A DNA stretch of 64,000 nt, taken from NCBI GenBank assembly GCA_913778205.1, contig CAJYUW010000031.1, positions 1-64,000 of the forward strand, written 5' to 3'. Made by a program: the position numbers and the translations under genes. Of the stretch, positions 1 through 9,079 are shown piece after piece; within the stretch, counting starts at the first letter, position 1; every line of letters starts with the position of its first letter. The stretch comes from an uncultured Curtobacterium sp. (lineage in GTDB: Bacteria > Actinomycetota > Actinomycetes > Actinomycetales > Microbacteriaceae). Under the pieces are notes generated by a model. The model saw nothing but the letters and a program-made list of their open reading frames with translations, was not told the origin of the DNA and ran no database searches.

Positions 1-172
1 GGCGCCGCCCGGGGCCGCCCGCCCGACAGCGGGCCGGCCCACAGGGCCGACAGGGGGTACGGACAGGACCCGCTTCCCTCGGACGCTCTTTGGTTCAGTG
101 GAGGTGTGCGGGACCGGACGGTCCCGTGGACGGGCCACGGCCCGGACACCGTCGTCCCGGAAGGACAGCTCC

Positions 173-838
173 ATGACCACCATCGCCATCGTCGGCGCCG
201 GTAAGGGCCTCGGCGTCGAGACCGCCGCACGCTTCGCCCGCGAGGGGTTCTCGGTCGCGCTGATCTCGCGCAACCAGGACCGCCTCGACTCGCTCGCCGC
301 GCAGCTCCGCGAGCAGGGCCACACCGCCGCCGGTTTCGCCGCGAACGTCCGCGACGGGGACTCCCTGCGCGCCGCCCTCGAACGGGCCACCGAGCAGCTC
401 GGTCCGATCGAGGTGCTGCAGTACAGCCCGCTGCCCGCGAAGGAGTACATGCGGCCGGTCCTCGAGACGACCGCCGAGGACCTCGTCGGACCGATCGAGT
501 TCTCCGTGTACGGCTCGGTGAACGCCGTCCGCCAGGTGCTCCCGGGCATGCGGGCACTCGGGAAGGGCACGATCCTGTTCGTCAACGGCGGCAGCGCGGT
601 CCGTCCCGGCGCCCGGGTGACGGGGACCTCGGTGGCCTTCGCCGGCGAGAGCGCGTACGCGCAGCTCCTGCACGACGCCGTCGCCGAGGAGAACGTGCAC
701 GTCGCGCAGCTCATCATCCCGTTCGGGATCGACGACGGGCAGGAGGAGCACTCCGGCGCCGCCGTGGCCGAGCGCCTCTGGAGCATGCACGCCGAGCGCG
801 GGGAGTTCCGCACCTACGCGGAGCCGCTGCCCGAGTGA
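173..838 (+). CDS. Atypical short-chain dehydrogenase/reductase (SDR)
   Basis: Predicted 221-residue cytoplasmic Rossmann-fold protein. The N-terminal GAGKGLG (residues 8-14) fits the G-x3-G-x-G dinucleotide-binding motif of SDR enzymes, and NGGSA (138-142) sits where the catalytic Ser region lies. The expected YxxxK motif reads Y162-A-Q-L-L166, so the catalytic lysine is replaced by leucine; the protein may be a non-canonical reductase or a binding protein. The ATG at 173 is preceded by AAGGA at 161-165, a good Shine-Dalgarno spacing; an in-frame extension upstream to 98 lacks SDR sequence. Its substrate cannot be told from sequence. Confidence 0.85.
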   Translation: MTTIAIVGAGKGLGVETAARFAREGFSVALISRNQDRLDSLAAQLREQGHTAAGFAANVRDGDSLRAALERATEQLGPIEVLQYSPLPAKEYMRPVLETTAEDLVGPIEFSVYGSVNAVRQVLPGMRALGKGTILFVNGGSAVRPGARVTGTSVAFAGESAYAQLLHDAVAEENVHVAQLIIPFGIDDGQEEHSGAAVAERLWSMHAERGEFRTYAEPLPE

Positions 839-870
839 CCCGTTCCCAGGGGACACGCTGACGCAGCCCC

Positions 871-876
871 TACCCT
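871..876 (+). promoter_or_regulatory. TACCCT -10 element, leaderless start
   Basis: The hexamer ends 6 nt before the GTG at 883, so transcription should begin at or next to the start codon. Confidence 0.5.
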
Positions 877-882
877 CGGCGC

Positions 883-1983
883 GTGGAGCCGGGGGCGTTC
901 GACACGGCGGTGGGGGCCGCGCTGCTCTTCGGCATGCCCGCGGCGGTGCTCTTCGTCGCCGCCGCGCTCCGCAGGCTGAGCGTCCCGCGCTGGACCTGGG
1001 GTGTCTTCGCGGCAGGGATCGTCGGGGTCCTGGTCCTGCTCGACGGGGCGGGTGACGTCCGCTACCCGATCCCCGGCGCGACACCCTTCGAGGACTTCGG
1101 CCAGTGGGTCGGACTCGCCCTCGGTTGCGTCGGCGTCGCTGTGAACGGCGCGGTCTGCGCGCTGTTGGGCGGGTTCCGCAGACCGGCTCGCCCGTCCCTG
1201 CAGGTCTCCGGCCGGGAGGCACGGGTCCTGTCCGGCGCGTACCTCGCCCTGGCATCGGCCCTGGTCGTGCCCGTGGTCTCGTGGTCGTGCGGCCTCGGGC
1301 TGCCCTCCCCGCTCCTGACGGTGCCGCTCCTGGCCGTCGGGGTCGCGCTCTTCGGGCTCGCCCTCACGCTCCGGTCGCGGCGACTGGGGCTGCTCCCCGA
1401 GGACGACCGGCCGTCAGTGGTCTCCCTCTGGCCCGCCGACGCGGTCACGGGGGTGCTGCTGACCGCGATCCTGGTGGTCGCGAACGGGTCGCTCGGCGGC
1501 GGCGTGCCCGACCGGGTGCGGACCGTGCCGGACGCGGAGGAGCGCCGGAGCACGTCGCCGGCACCCGACCCGGACTGGCCGGGCCCCGTCCCGACCGGAC
1601 ACACGACGCTCGACGCCGCCGCCGTGGAGGCGGGCACGCGACGGGCGCTCGCCGACACGGTCCGGTGGGCGGGACCGCTCGACGACCTCTCGTCGCCGAC
1701 GCCCGCCCGTGCCTCCGCACCGCCGGTGTCGCTGACCGAGGAACGCTGCGACGGCGGCGTCCGGTGGACGGGTTCGCTCGTGCTGCCGTCGGTGACCCCG
1801 CAGGACGTCGCCGACGCGGTGCAGCGCGGGTGGGAACGGTCCGGCTACGCCGTCGTGGACCGGGCGATGGGCACGGACTTCCTGATGCCCGTCGAGGATG
1901 CTCTGCCGGTGCGCCGCATGGCCCTCGGCGGCGGGCAGGACGGCGTGCACGTCGAGGTGGAGTCGTTCTGCGTCCCGCGCTGA
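883..1983 (+). CDS. Polytopic membrane protein of unknown function
   Basis: A 366-residue protein I do not recognise. Hydrophobic segments lie at about residues 8-30, 38-55, 75-100, 115-165 and 188-202, giving roughly six membrane passes. They are followed by a soluble C-terminal domain (about 210-366) rich in Asp, Pro and Arg. The GTG start has a TACCCT -10 element six bases upstream and no Shine-Dalgarno, consistent with a leaderless transcript. It stands alone, between the SDR and the convergent SGNH hydrolase. No catalytic motif is evident. Confidence 0.7.
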   Translation: MEPGAFDTAVGAALLFGMPAAVLFVAAALRRLSVPRWTWGVFAAGIVGVLVLLDGAGDVRYPIPGATPFEDFGQWVGLALGCVGVAVNGAVCALLGGFRRPARPSLQVSGREARVLSGAYLALASALVVPVVSWSCGLGLPSPLLTVPLLAVGVALFGLALTLRSRRLGLLPEDDRPSVVSLWPADAVTGVLLTAILVVANGSLGGGVPDRVRTVPDAEERRSTSPAPDPDWPGPVPTGHTTLDAAAVEAGTRRALADTVRWAGPLDDLSSPTPARASAPPVSLTEERCDGGVRWTGSLVLPSVTPQDVADAVQRGWERSGYAVVDRAMGTDFLMPVEDALPVRRMALGGGQDGVHVEVESFCVPR

Positions 1984-2017
1984 GCGCCGTCCGGTGCCCG
2001 CTCCGCGGGGGCCCGGG

Positions 2018-2788
2018 TCAGCGTGCGGCCGCCTCGATCGCGTCCGCCATGTCCCGGGCGACCCGGACGTTCGCCGCGGCCGTGGGGTGGATGCCGTCGG
2101 GTGTCGTCCCGGGCTCGTACGCTCCGTCGGCCGTCCGGATCGCCGTGAACGGGTCGACGTAGGACCACCCGTGCTCCTCGGCGTCGGCGCGGAGCTCCCG
2201 GCTGAGCACGAGCTGCCCGGCCCGCCGGTCAGCGCCCCAGAGGCTCGTCGTGCGGTCCGACGGCGGCCCGGCGACGACGAGCACGTGGTGCGCGCCGACC
2301 GTGCGGACCACAGCGTCCACGTTCGCGGTGATCCGCCCGACGGGGACCGCCTGGTTGACGTCGTTCGTCCCGAGCTCGACGACGAGGACGTCGGCGTCCG
2401 GCACCGGGCCGATCTCGTGCAGGACCTGGTCGGAGCGGTACCCGCTGTGCGCGTACCCACCGACGGCGTGGAGGTCGGGGTCGGCCTCGAGCTGGTGCAG
2501 CCACGAGTCCGGCCGCGCCGTGATGGAGTCCCCCGCGTACGCGAACGTGACCGCGTCGGAGGCGTGTGCCGTGTCGAGCGCTCCCCGGACGACCTGGTCG
2601 GGTGTGCGTCGGAGCGCGGCGTCCTGCCGCAGCACGGCGTCCCGGCGGATGACCGTGTCCTGGTGGACGGCGACGGCGCCGTCGGCCGCCGCAGTGTGTG
2701 CGGTGGCGATGACGGCTGCGCCGGTGCCGACGAGGGCTGCGGACGCGATGATGCTCATGAGGACCACGAGGTGGCTGGTGCGGGACAC
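2018..2788 (-). CDS. Secreted or membrane-anchored SGNH/GDSL hydrolase
   Basis: A 256-residue serine esterase/lipase-type protein. An N-terminal hydrophobic segment (about 8-32) acts as a signal peptide or anchor, so the catalytic domain is probably extracytoplasmic. SGNH blocks are clear: GDSI with nucleophile Ser88 (block I), a Gly in the SGYRSDQ stretch (block II), GTND at 140-143 with Asn142 (block III), and DGIH at 231-234 giving Asp231 and His234 (block V). Substrates in this family are acyl or acetyl esters of carbohydrates or lipids; the specific one cannot be inferred. It is convergent with the membrane protein gene ending at 1983. The GTG start at 2788 has a GATACC hexamer seven bases upstream. 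Confidence 0.85.
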   Translation of the reverse strand: MSRTSHLVVLMSIIASAALVGTGAAVIATAHTAAADGAVAVHQDTVIRRDAVLRQDAALRRTPDQVVRGALDTAHASDAVTFAYAGDSITARPDSWLHQLEADPDLHAVGGYAHSGYRSDQVLHEIGPVPDADVLVVELGTNDVNQAVPVGRITANVDAVVRTVGAHHVLVVAGPPSDRTTSLWGADRRAGQLVLSRELRADAEEHGWSYVDPFTAIRTADGAYEPGTTPDGIHPTAAANVRVARDMADAIEAAAR

Positions 2789-2887
2789 GACTACAGGTAT
2801 CCCCCGGAACGGCTCGGAACACCAGGCCCCAGACCTGGGGAACCGTCGCGGTGACTGTGGCTTCTCGCACCCGTTCCGGGCGACGGT

Positions 2888-5674
2888 TCAGTGTGCACGC
2901 CGCACCGCCAGGCGTCGACCACGTCCGGCGGTCAGCCAGGTCCCCGCGGTGACGAGGACGGGCAGGCCGACTGCGAGCAGCGCCAGCACGGGCCAGTCCG
3001 CCACGAACGGCATGTGGCTGACCCCCGGTGGCGTCTCCCCGAAGCGCAGGGTCAGCGCACGGATCGGCAGGAGTCCGAGCAGGGTGCCGATCACCGCGCC
3101 GACCGAGGTGAGGATGGCGGCCTGCCACGCCGTGGTGCGGCGGCGCAGGATCGGTGCCGCGCCGATCGCGTCGAGCACCTCGTCGTCGCGGCGCCCGTCC
3201 GCACGGGCCAGCCCGATCGCCACGGCCGTCGCACCGATGGTCACCGCAGCCGCGAGCGCGAGTGCCAGCGCCCGGACCGGGGCGCTCGCATCGACCGGGC
3301 CGGACTCGTAGGAGAAGGTCGGCGCCGGGGCCAGCGCGCGCGCCGAGCCGCCGGAGCTCTGCCACGCCGAGGCCAGCTCGCCGGTCTGCTCGGGTGAGAC
3401 CTCCCCGTCGAGCCGCGTGACGAGCAGGCCGTCCACGGCGGGCACCCGGTACCGCTCGGCGGTCGCCTTCGTCATGAAGACGCCGACCTGGATCGGCGGG
3501 TCCTGCTCGTCGAGGACCGCGGGGATCGTGGTGGTCGCGTCGGGGTGCTCCGGGTCCGGCGAGGTGGCGTCCTTCCAGCTCCGGTCGTGGAAGGTGTCCA
3601 GTCGGACGGCGCCCTCGTGCACGAACTCGGGCCAGAGCGCCACCGCCTCGCCGTCCGCGAGTGCGTCGCGGACCGCCACCGACGGCCGGTGCCCGGTGAG
3701 CACGGCGTAGTCGTCGACCGTCCCGGTCAGGACGTGGGAGCTGCCACCGGGCTCGAGCCACGACCAGCAGGAGTCGTCCGGGCAGCCGGTCGGCCGCTCC
3801 CAGAGGTGGAGCTGCGTCACCGTGCTCGGTTCCTCGGGCGGCTGCTCGTCGAAGGTGCCGAGCACGCGGATGCGGTCGTGGTCGAGCACGCGTGCGCTCA
3901 CCTCGGCCGCCTTCGCCGTCACCGCCGCGTCGTGGCCCTGCGGGAACGACCGGCTGTCGACGCGTTCGATGTCCGCCGTCGCCACCCCGACCGCGGTGCT
4001 GTACTCATAGTCGCGGACGTACTGGGCGTGCTGCGAAGCGTTCCACGTGATCACCACGGACGCGACGAACACGACGCTCATCACACTGGCGAGCACCGGG
4101 ACCGTCCGGACCGGGTTCCGGCGGGCGTCACGGCCGGCCATGCGCGCGGCGAGGCCGAACCGGCTCGACACGCGCGCGACGAGGGCGAGCACCCACGGCG
4201 AGCAGATCGCGACCCCGAGCTGCACGAGGCACGGTCCGATCGCGACGCCGGCGCCGACGACCCACGCCCAGTGGTCGCGCTGGGCGCTCTGCTCCGGCCG
4301 GTCGTTCAGCACGAGGACACCGATGCCGCACGCGAGCGTCATGACGGCACCGACGACGACCAGGAGCGGTCCCCACACCCGACGGCGGCGTGTCGTCGCA
4401 CGGCTCGGGGTCTCCGGTCGGAGCGAACCGCGGAGTGCGGCGAGGACGTTCACCCGGGTCGCCGCACGCGCGGCGGCGAGCGACGACAGCACTCCCGCGA
4501 CGACCCCGGCCACGGCGATGCAGAGGAGCATCACCACGGGCACGTGCAGCCCCGGGAAGGCGTTCACGTTTCCGGTGTCGAGCAGGTGGAAGGCGAGGGC
4601 GCCGATCCCGGTCCCGAGCACCGTCCCGAGGACCGCCCCGGCGGTGCCGAGCACGAGGCCGGACCCGGCGACGACGGACCGGACGACCCGCCGTTCCGCG
4701 CCGACGCTCGTCAGGATCGCGTACGAGCGGGCGTCGGCGCGGGTGCCGACGAGGAACGCGGCACCCGCGAGCAGGCCGACCTCGAACAGCGCGAAGACCC
4801 CGACGAGCCCGAGTCCGGCGACGTACCACCCGAGGCTCTGCGGACCCGAGAAGGTACCGATCCGTTCGTCCGGCGGGTCGAGCACGACCGGACGCGACTG
4901 CACGACGATGCCGTGGTCGTTCAGCCGCTTGATCTCGGACCACGTCGGGGCGTCCCGCGGCAGGTACACCGTGACGGCGCCCGCGTCGGACCGGCCCGTG
5001 GAGATCGGGGCGGCGTCCGCGGCGATGCTCCCCCACGGCAGGTAGATCGTGGTCTCGTCCGGGTCCTGTCCGAGGTCCCGCATCGTCCCGGTGATCGTGA
5101 ACCGCTTGGTCACCGGGTCGGTCACGTCGACGGTGTCACCGACCGAGAGGCCCAGCTCCGCGAGCATCGCCGGGGTCGCCATCGCCTGGTCGCGTGCGGT
5201 CGGGGCCGTACCGTCGAGGACGTGCCAGCGCCCGTCGAGCACCGGGTCCCACGTGTCACCGAGGGTCGCCGTGGTGCCGACCGGGCCGTGCGCACCGCGC
5301 AGGACGACGTCGGCGCTCGTCACCGGGATCGCGAGCGCGCCCGGGGGGACGTACCGCGTGACGTCCGCGAACGGGGTGTCGTCGTCGGCCTTCGCCGCGG
5401 GGCTGTTCGTGCGGGTCGTGGTGCTGGTCCACTCGACCGGGTCCTGCCGCATGCCACGGGCGTCCGGCTGCTGGGTCGTCATCTGCGCCTGGGCGTGCCC
5501 GAGGTCGTACCGGAGCTGTTCGGCCTGGGTCGCCTGCGTCGAGGCGAACAGCACCGAGACCCCGGCGAAGCCCATGGTGGGCAGAGCGATCAACGCGACG
5601 ATGAGCGCTGCGCGTCCGGTCTTCGCGAACGCCATCCGTCGGCCCAGCCGGAGTGCCGGCCGGAGCCGGATCAC
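2888..5674 (-). CDS. FtsX-like ABC transporter permease, two-domain
   Basis: A 928-residue MacB/FtsX-type permease. The first membrane segment is at about 24-46, followed by a large extracytoplasmic domain. A three-helix FtsX block lies in the middle, then a second extracytoplasmic domain, and a final three-helix FtsX block near the C terminus. This is the usual long two-FtsX architecture of actinobacterial exporters. The GTG at 5674 overlaps the ATPase stop by four bases (GTGA), so translation is coupled. A longer in-frame reading upstream only shadows the ATPase gene. Together with the ATPase it should form a mechanotransmission-type ABC complex for a drug, peptide or envelope component; the substrate is unknown. 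Confidence 0.9.
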   Translation of the reverse strand: MIRLRPALRLGRRMAFAKTGRAALIVALIALPTMGFAGVSVLFASTQATQAEQLRYDLGHAQAQMTTQQPDARGMRQDPVEWTSTTTRTNSPAAKADDDTPFADVTRYVPPGALAIPVTSADVVLRGAHGPVGTTATLGDTWDPVLDGRWHVLDGTAPTARDQAMATPAMLAELGLSVGDTVDVTDPVTKRFTITGTMRDLGQDPDETTIYLPWGSIAADAAPISTGRSDAGAVTVYLPRDAPTWSEIKRLNDHGIVVQSRPVVLDPPDERIGTFSGPQSLGWYVAGLGLVGVFALFEVGLLAGAAFLVGTRADARSYAILTSVGAERRVVRSVVAGSGLVLGTAGAVLGTVLGTGIGALAFHLLDTGNVNAFPGLHVPVVMLLCIAVAGVVAGVLSSLAAARAATRVNVLAALRGSLRPETPSRATTRRRRVWGPLLVVVGAVMTLACGIGVLVLNDRPEQSAQRDHWAWVVGAGVAIGPCLVQLGVAICSPWVLALVARVSSRFGLAARMAGRDARRNPVRTVPVLASVMSVVFVASVVITWNASQHAQYVRDYEYSTAVGVATADIERVDSRSFPQGHDAAVTAKAAEVSARVLDHDRIRVLGTFDEQPPEEPSTVTQLHLWERPTGCPDDSCWSWLEPGGSSHVLTGTVDDYAVLTGHRPSVAVRDALADGEAVALWPEFVHEGAVRLDTFHDRSWKDATSPDPEHPDATTTIPAVLDEQDPPIQVGVFMTKATAERYRVPAVDGLLVTRLDGEVSPEQTGELASAWQSSGGSARALAPAPTFSYESGPVDASAPVRALALALAAAVTIGATAVAIGLARADGRRDDEVLDAIGAAPILRRRTTAWQAAILTSVGAVIGTLLGLLPIRALTLRFGETPPGVSHMPFVADWPVLALLAVGLPVLVTAGTWLTAGRGRRLAVRRAH

Positions 5675-6402
5675 GAGTGGGTCCGGTCCGCGAGGGCCAT
5701 CTCGACGCCCGAGTACGCTGTCTCGTCGACGACGCGACCGTCGCGCAGGAACACGATGCGGTCCGCCCAGGCAGCGTGCCGGGCGTCGTGCGTCACGAGG
5801 AGCGCACCGGCCCCCGCGTCGACGTGCCGACGGAGCATCCGGAGGACGACCTCGCCGGTCTGCGAGTCGAGCGCGCCGGTCGGCTCGTCGGCGAGCACGA
5901 GCCGTCGTTCGCCGACGACCCCGCGTGCGATCGCCACGCGCTGCTGCTGCCCGCCGGACAGGTCGTCCGGGAAGGCGTCGGCCCGGTGGCCGAGCTCCAC
6001 GTTGTCGAGCGCCAACTGCGCGGCGCGGCGCGCACGGCTCGACTTCCAGCCGTCGAGCTCGAGCGGCAGCGCGACGTTCTCGATCGCGGTCAGGGACGGG
6101 ATGAGGTTGAAGTCCTGGAACACGAACCCGACGAGCCGTCGGCGCAGGGCGGCGAGCTCCTTCGCCGGACGGTCGGCGACCCACTCGCCGTCGATGCGGA
6201 CCTCGCCGCTGGTCGGGGGCAGCAGCGTGCCGGCGCAGGCCAGGAGTGTCGACTTCCCGGAGCCGGAGGTGCCCATCACGGCCACCATCTCGCCGCGGCG
6301 GATGGTCAGGTCGACACCGGCCAGGGCGGTCACGGCCTTCGATCCGGAGCCGTACTGCACGCTCACCGCGTCGAGCTCGAGCAGCGGAGCGACGGCGTTC
6401 AC
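5671..6402 (-). CDS. ABC transporter ATP-binding protein (LolD/MacB type)
   Basis: A 243-residue ATPase that energises the FtsX permease encoded downstream. Walker A GTSGSGKST is at residues 44-52, the Q-loop Gln at 96, signature LSGGQQQR from 148, Walker B LVLADEPTG with catalytic Glu173, and H-loop His205. Length and the DEPTGALDSQTG sequence are typical of the LolD/MacB group. The GTG start at 6402 overlaps the end of padR by four bases, so all three genes form one overlapping operon read leftward from the promoter near 7000. Confidence 0.93.
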   Translation of the reverse strand: MNAVAPLLELDAVSVQYGSGSKAVTALAGVDLTIRRGEMVAVMGTSGSGKSTLLACAGTLLPPTSGEVRIDGEWVADRPAKELAALRRRLVGFVFQDFNLIPSLTAIENVALPLELDGWKSSRARRAAQLALDNVELGHRADAFPDDLSGGQQQRVAIARGVVGERRLVLADEPTGALDSQTGEVVLRMLRRHVDAGAGALLVTHDARHAAWADRIVFLRDGRVVDETAYSGVEMALADRTHS

Positions 6403-6986
6403 CGGGCGCTCCGGACGGCCTCGTCGCTCGGCGCGGCTCCCGTCCGGGCGGGTGGTGGTGTCGCGTGACCGCTCGGTCGGTACCGTGCCACGCTCGACTC
6501 CACGTGGTCGAGCCAGCGGACCTCGGCCTCGGCCTGGAACACCATGGACTCGAGCACGAGGGACCAGGCGAGGTCGTCCGACGGGTCGGCCGTCCGCTTC
6601 AACCGGGTGAGGTCCTGGAGGTTCCGGACGGCGGCGCCGCGCTGCACCTGCACGAGGCGCTCGACGTCGACCCCGGGCACCGTCACGGCGATCGCGAACT
6701 TGATCGCGAGCTCGTCACGACCACGCTTCGCGGGGACCGGCTCGCTGAACCACCGCGCCACCGCTCCACGTCCCGCCTCCGTGGCGGTGTAGACCACGTG
6801 ACCGTCCACGTCGGCGTCGCCCCGCGCGACGAGGCCGTCGCGCTCGAGCCGGTCGAGGGTCGTGTAGACCTGGCCGATGTTGAGCGGCCAGCTCCCGCCC
6901 GTGCGCTGCTCGAACTCCCCCCGGAGCTGGTACCCGTACCCGGGCCCGTCCACCAGCAGCGCGAGCACGCCCATCCGTACGCTCAT
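6399..6986 (-). CDS. PadR-family transcriptional regulator
   Basis: A 195-residue repressor whose N-terminal winged helix (about 1-80) contains GYGYQL and GQVYTTLDRLERDGLV, hallmarks of PadR proteins; the C-terminal half is the helical effector/dimer domain. The ATG at 6986 has a strong GGGGGAG Shine-Dalgarno; an in-frame reading further upstream runs through the operator and is rejected. It is the first gene of the operon with the ABC ATPase and permease, and two palindromic sites lie 30-60 bp upstream. Autoregulated control of export by a PadR sensor is a well-known arrangement. Confidence 0.92.
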   Translation of the reverse strand: MSVRMGVLALLVDGPGYGYQLRGEFEQRTGGSWPLNIGQVYTTLDRLERDGLVARGDADVDGHVVYTATEAGRGAVARWFSEPVPAKRGRDELAIKFAIAVTVPGVDVERLVQVQRGAAVRNLQDLTRLKRTADPSDDLAWSLVLESMVFQAEAEVRWLDHVESSVARYRPSGHATPPPARTGAAPSDEAVRSAR

Positions 6987-7015
6987 GACACTCCCCCATC
7001 GTCCGGCCCGTCGTC

Positions 7016-7046
7016 GGGCATACCGAGTATGCCCATACCGGGTATG
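7016..7046. promoter_or_regulatory. Tandem PadR operator, two CATACnnnGTATG palindromes
   Basis: CATACCGAGTATG lies at 7019-7031 and CATACCGGGTATG at 7034-7046, centre-to-centre 15 bp. The first extends to a perfect palindrome GGGCATAC-cga-GTATGCCC (7016-7034). They sit 30-60 bp upstream of the padR start and between padR and the rightward EEP gene. Position and symmetry fit autoregulation by the PadR protein; binding is inference. Confidence 0.7.
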
Positions 7047-7123
7047 CACCGCAAGTGGGACCGAGCGGTGAGCCACGGACCGAACGCGCACGGAACGCCC
7101 CGGTCACTGTCAGAGCGGCTGCC

Positions 7124-7129
7124 TACGCT
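7124..7129 (+). promoter_or_regulatory. TACGCT -10 element, leaderless start
   Basis: Ends 6 nt before the GTG at 7136; no Shine-Dalgarno is present. Confidence 0.5.
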
Positions 7130-7135
7130 CGTGCC

Positions 7136-8056
7136 GTGCCCCTCCGATCCCACCGGCGGAACCCCGGACGGACGCTGGTCGTCGCCCTCGTCGGCGCCGC
7201 GCTCGTCGTCGGGGTCGTCGTCCTCCTCGCCCCGCACGTGCTCGACGTGCTCGGGACGCCGGGGTCCGCGATCGGGTCGCTGCTGCCCTGGATGGGCGTG
7301 CTGCTCGTGCCGGTGGCCGGGCTCGCGCTCGGCACCCGGTCGAAGCGGCTGGCGGTCCTGTCCGTCGCGTACGCCGCGGCCTGGTCGGTCGCGGTGCTCC
7401 CGGCGGTCCTCGCACCGGGGGCGACGGGGACACCGCAGTTCACGGTGGCCACGCAGAACGTCGAGGCCACCAACGAGGACCCCGCTGCCACCGCCTCGGC
7501 CGTCGCGGCGCGGCACCCGGACGTCATCGCACTCGAGGAGCTCACGGGCGACTCCGGGGACGCCGTCGCAGCCGCGCTCGCCGACGACTACCCGCACCAC
7601 TACCGGGTCGGTTCGGTCGGGGTGTGGAGCCGCACCCCGCTCAGCGAGGGTGAGCCCCTGACGCTCGGGCTCGGCTGGGCGCGGTCCCTCCGGGTGACGG
7701 TCGAGACCGCGATGGGCGACGTCCGGCTGTACGTCGTGCACGTCGACTCCCTCCGGCTCGAGTCCGAGGACGCGCGTCCGACCATGCTGCGGTCGCTCGC
7801 CACGGAGGTCCGGGACGACCCGGCCGAGCGCCTGGTGGTCGCGGGCGACTTCAACGGCGGTGCGGCCGACCCACTCATGGCGCCGCTGCGCGCCGAGCTG
7901 TCCGAGGGCGGCGGCTTCGGCTTCACCTGGCCCGCGCAGATGCCCGTCGTCCGGCTCGACCACGTGTTCGTCCGGGGGCTCGGCACGGTGGCGACGGAGG
8001 TCCTGCCGGCGAACGGCAGCGACCACCGCGCCGTGCTCGCGCGCCTCGCGCGCTGA
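7136..8056 (+). CDS. Membrane endonuclease/exonuclease/phosphatase family protein (VanJ-like layout)
   Basis: A 306-residue protein with three N-terminal membrane helices (about 13-35, 44-66, 72-93) followed by an EEP catalytic domain. Conserved residues are TQNVE with Asn108, ALEEL with Glu134, VVHVDS with His202, GDFN with Asp238 and Asn240, RLDHVF with Asp275, and SDHRAV with Asp296-His297. The layout resembles VanJ/StaP-type membrane EEP enzymes of Streptomyces, which act on undecaprenyl-linked substrates; that parallel is inference. The GTG at 7136 is chosen because a TACGCT hexamer lies six bases upstream; an earlier in-frame start at 7055 would run through the leader. It diverges from the padR operon. 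Confidence 0.85.
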   Translation: MPLRSHRRNPGRTLVVALVGAALVVGVVVLLAPHVLDVLGTPGSAIGSLLPWMGVLLVPVAGLALGTRSKRLAVLSVAYAAAWSVAVLPAVLAPGATGTPQFTVATQNVEATNEDPAATASAVAARHPDVIALEELTGDSGDAVAAALADDYPHHYRVGSVGVWSRTPLSEGEPLTLGLGWARSLRVTVETAMGDVRLYVVHVDSLRLESEDARPTMLRSLATEVRDDPAERLVVAGDFNGGAADPLMAPLRAELSEGGGFGFTWPAQMPVVRLDHVFVRGLGTVATEVLPANGSDHRAVLARLAR

Positions 8057-8128
8057 CCCGCGCCCGCCGACGACGGCGCTGGCCGACGACGGATCCGGTC
8101 CACACGGCGTCGGCCGCCCGCACCACGG

Positions 8129-8175
8129 ACGGACGGGAGGCCCGTGACCAAGCCGGTCACGGGCCTCCCGTCCGT
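8129..8175. terminator. Repeat-family hairpin terminator, copy 1
   Basis: Perfect 21-bp arms (8129-8149 and 8155-8175) with a 5-nt loop. The arms contain GGACGGGAGGCCCGTG and its complement. It sits between convergent gene ends at 8056 and 8201 and could terminate both. No T-tract follows. Confidence 0.8.
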
Positions 8176-8200
8176 CGGTGGTCGCGTCGGCGACCCGGTG

Positions 8201-9079
8201 TCAGCGGCCGAGGCCGGAGAGCTCCTCGAACTCCTCGTCGGAGAGCTCGATGGTCGCGCCCGCGAGGTTGTCCTCGAGGTGCGCCACGCTCGACGTGCCC
8301 GGGATGGGCAGCATCACGGGCGAGCGCTTGAGCAGCCAGGCGAGTGCGAGCTGCGCGGGCGTCGCACCCTTGCGCTCGGCGATCTCCGTGAGGGGCGAGT
8401 CCTCGCCGGTGAGCCCGCCGGTCGCGAGCGGGAACCACGGGATGAAGCCGATGCCCTGCTCCTCCGACCAGTCGAGGAGTTCCTCGGCGTCGCGCTTCTG
8501 GAGGTTGTAGAGGTTCTGCACGGTGACGATCGTGGCGTGCTCCTGCGCGGCCTTGACGTCGTCGACCGAGACCTCGGACAGGCCGATGTGGCGGATCTTG
8601 CCCTCGTCCTGGAGCTTCTTGAGCTCGCCGATCTGGTCCTCGAGCGGGACCTTCGGGTCGATGCGGTGCAGCTGGAACAGGTCGATGCGCTCGAGGCCGA
8701 GGCGGCGGAGGCTCATCTCGGCCTCCTGGCGGAGGTACTCCGGGCGGCCGACCGGCGGCCACTCGTTCGGACCAGTGCGGGTGAGCCCGGCCTTCGTGGC
8801 GATGACGACGTCGTCGCCGTAGGGGTGCAGGGCCTCGCGCAGCAGGTCCTCGGCGACGTACGGGCCGTAGGAGTCGGCGGTGTCGAAGAAGTCGACCCCG
8901 AGCTCGACGGCGCGCTTGAGGACGCGGATCGCCTCGTCGTGGTCCTTCGGAGGACCCCAGACGCCGGGGCCGGTGAGCTGCATCGTGCCGTAGCCGAGGC
9001 GGTGGACCTCGAGGTCGCCACCGATGCGGAAGGTGCCGGAGGACGCGGCGGGACGGGTGGTGTCGGTACCAGTGGTCAT
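8201..9079 (-). CDS. Aldo/keto reductase
   Basis: A 292-residue NADPH-dependent TIM-barrel oxidoreductase of the YajO/AKR family. The catalytic tetrad is visible as Asp66 (FFDTADSYG), Tyr71, Lys96 (IATKAG) and His138 (LFQLHR). The C-terminal [13 protein letters not shown] is the usual cofactor phosphate-binding segment. Its ATG overlaps the stop of the upstream YdeI-like gene (ATGA), so the two are co-transcribed. It ends just before a bidirectional hairpin terminator. The substrate is probably a small carbonyl compound; not resolvable from sequence. Confidence 0.92.
   Translation of the reverse strand: MTTGTDTTRPAASSGTFRIGGDLEVHRLGYGTMQLTGPGVWGPPKDHDEAIRVLKRAVELGVDFFDTADSYGPYVAEDLLREALHPYGDDVVIATKAGLTRTGPNEWPPVGRPEYLRQEAEMSLRRLGLERIDLFQLHRIDPKVPLEDQIGELKKLQDEGKIRHIGLSEVSVDDVKAAQEHATIVTVQNLYNLQKRDAEELLDWSEEQGIGFIPWFPLATGGLTGEDSPLTEIAERKGATPAQLALAWLLKRSPVMLPIPGTSSVAHLEDNLAGATIELSDEEFEELSGLGR

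Noticed and set aside
2229-6184. Very long open frames on either strand over the SGNH and ABC transporter genes
   Set aside because: These are shadow frames of high-GC codons: Arg/Pro/Ala-rich with no domain signature. The opposite frames give full families.
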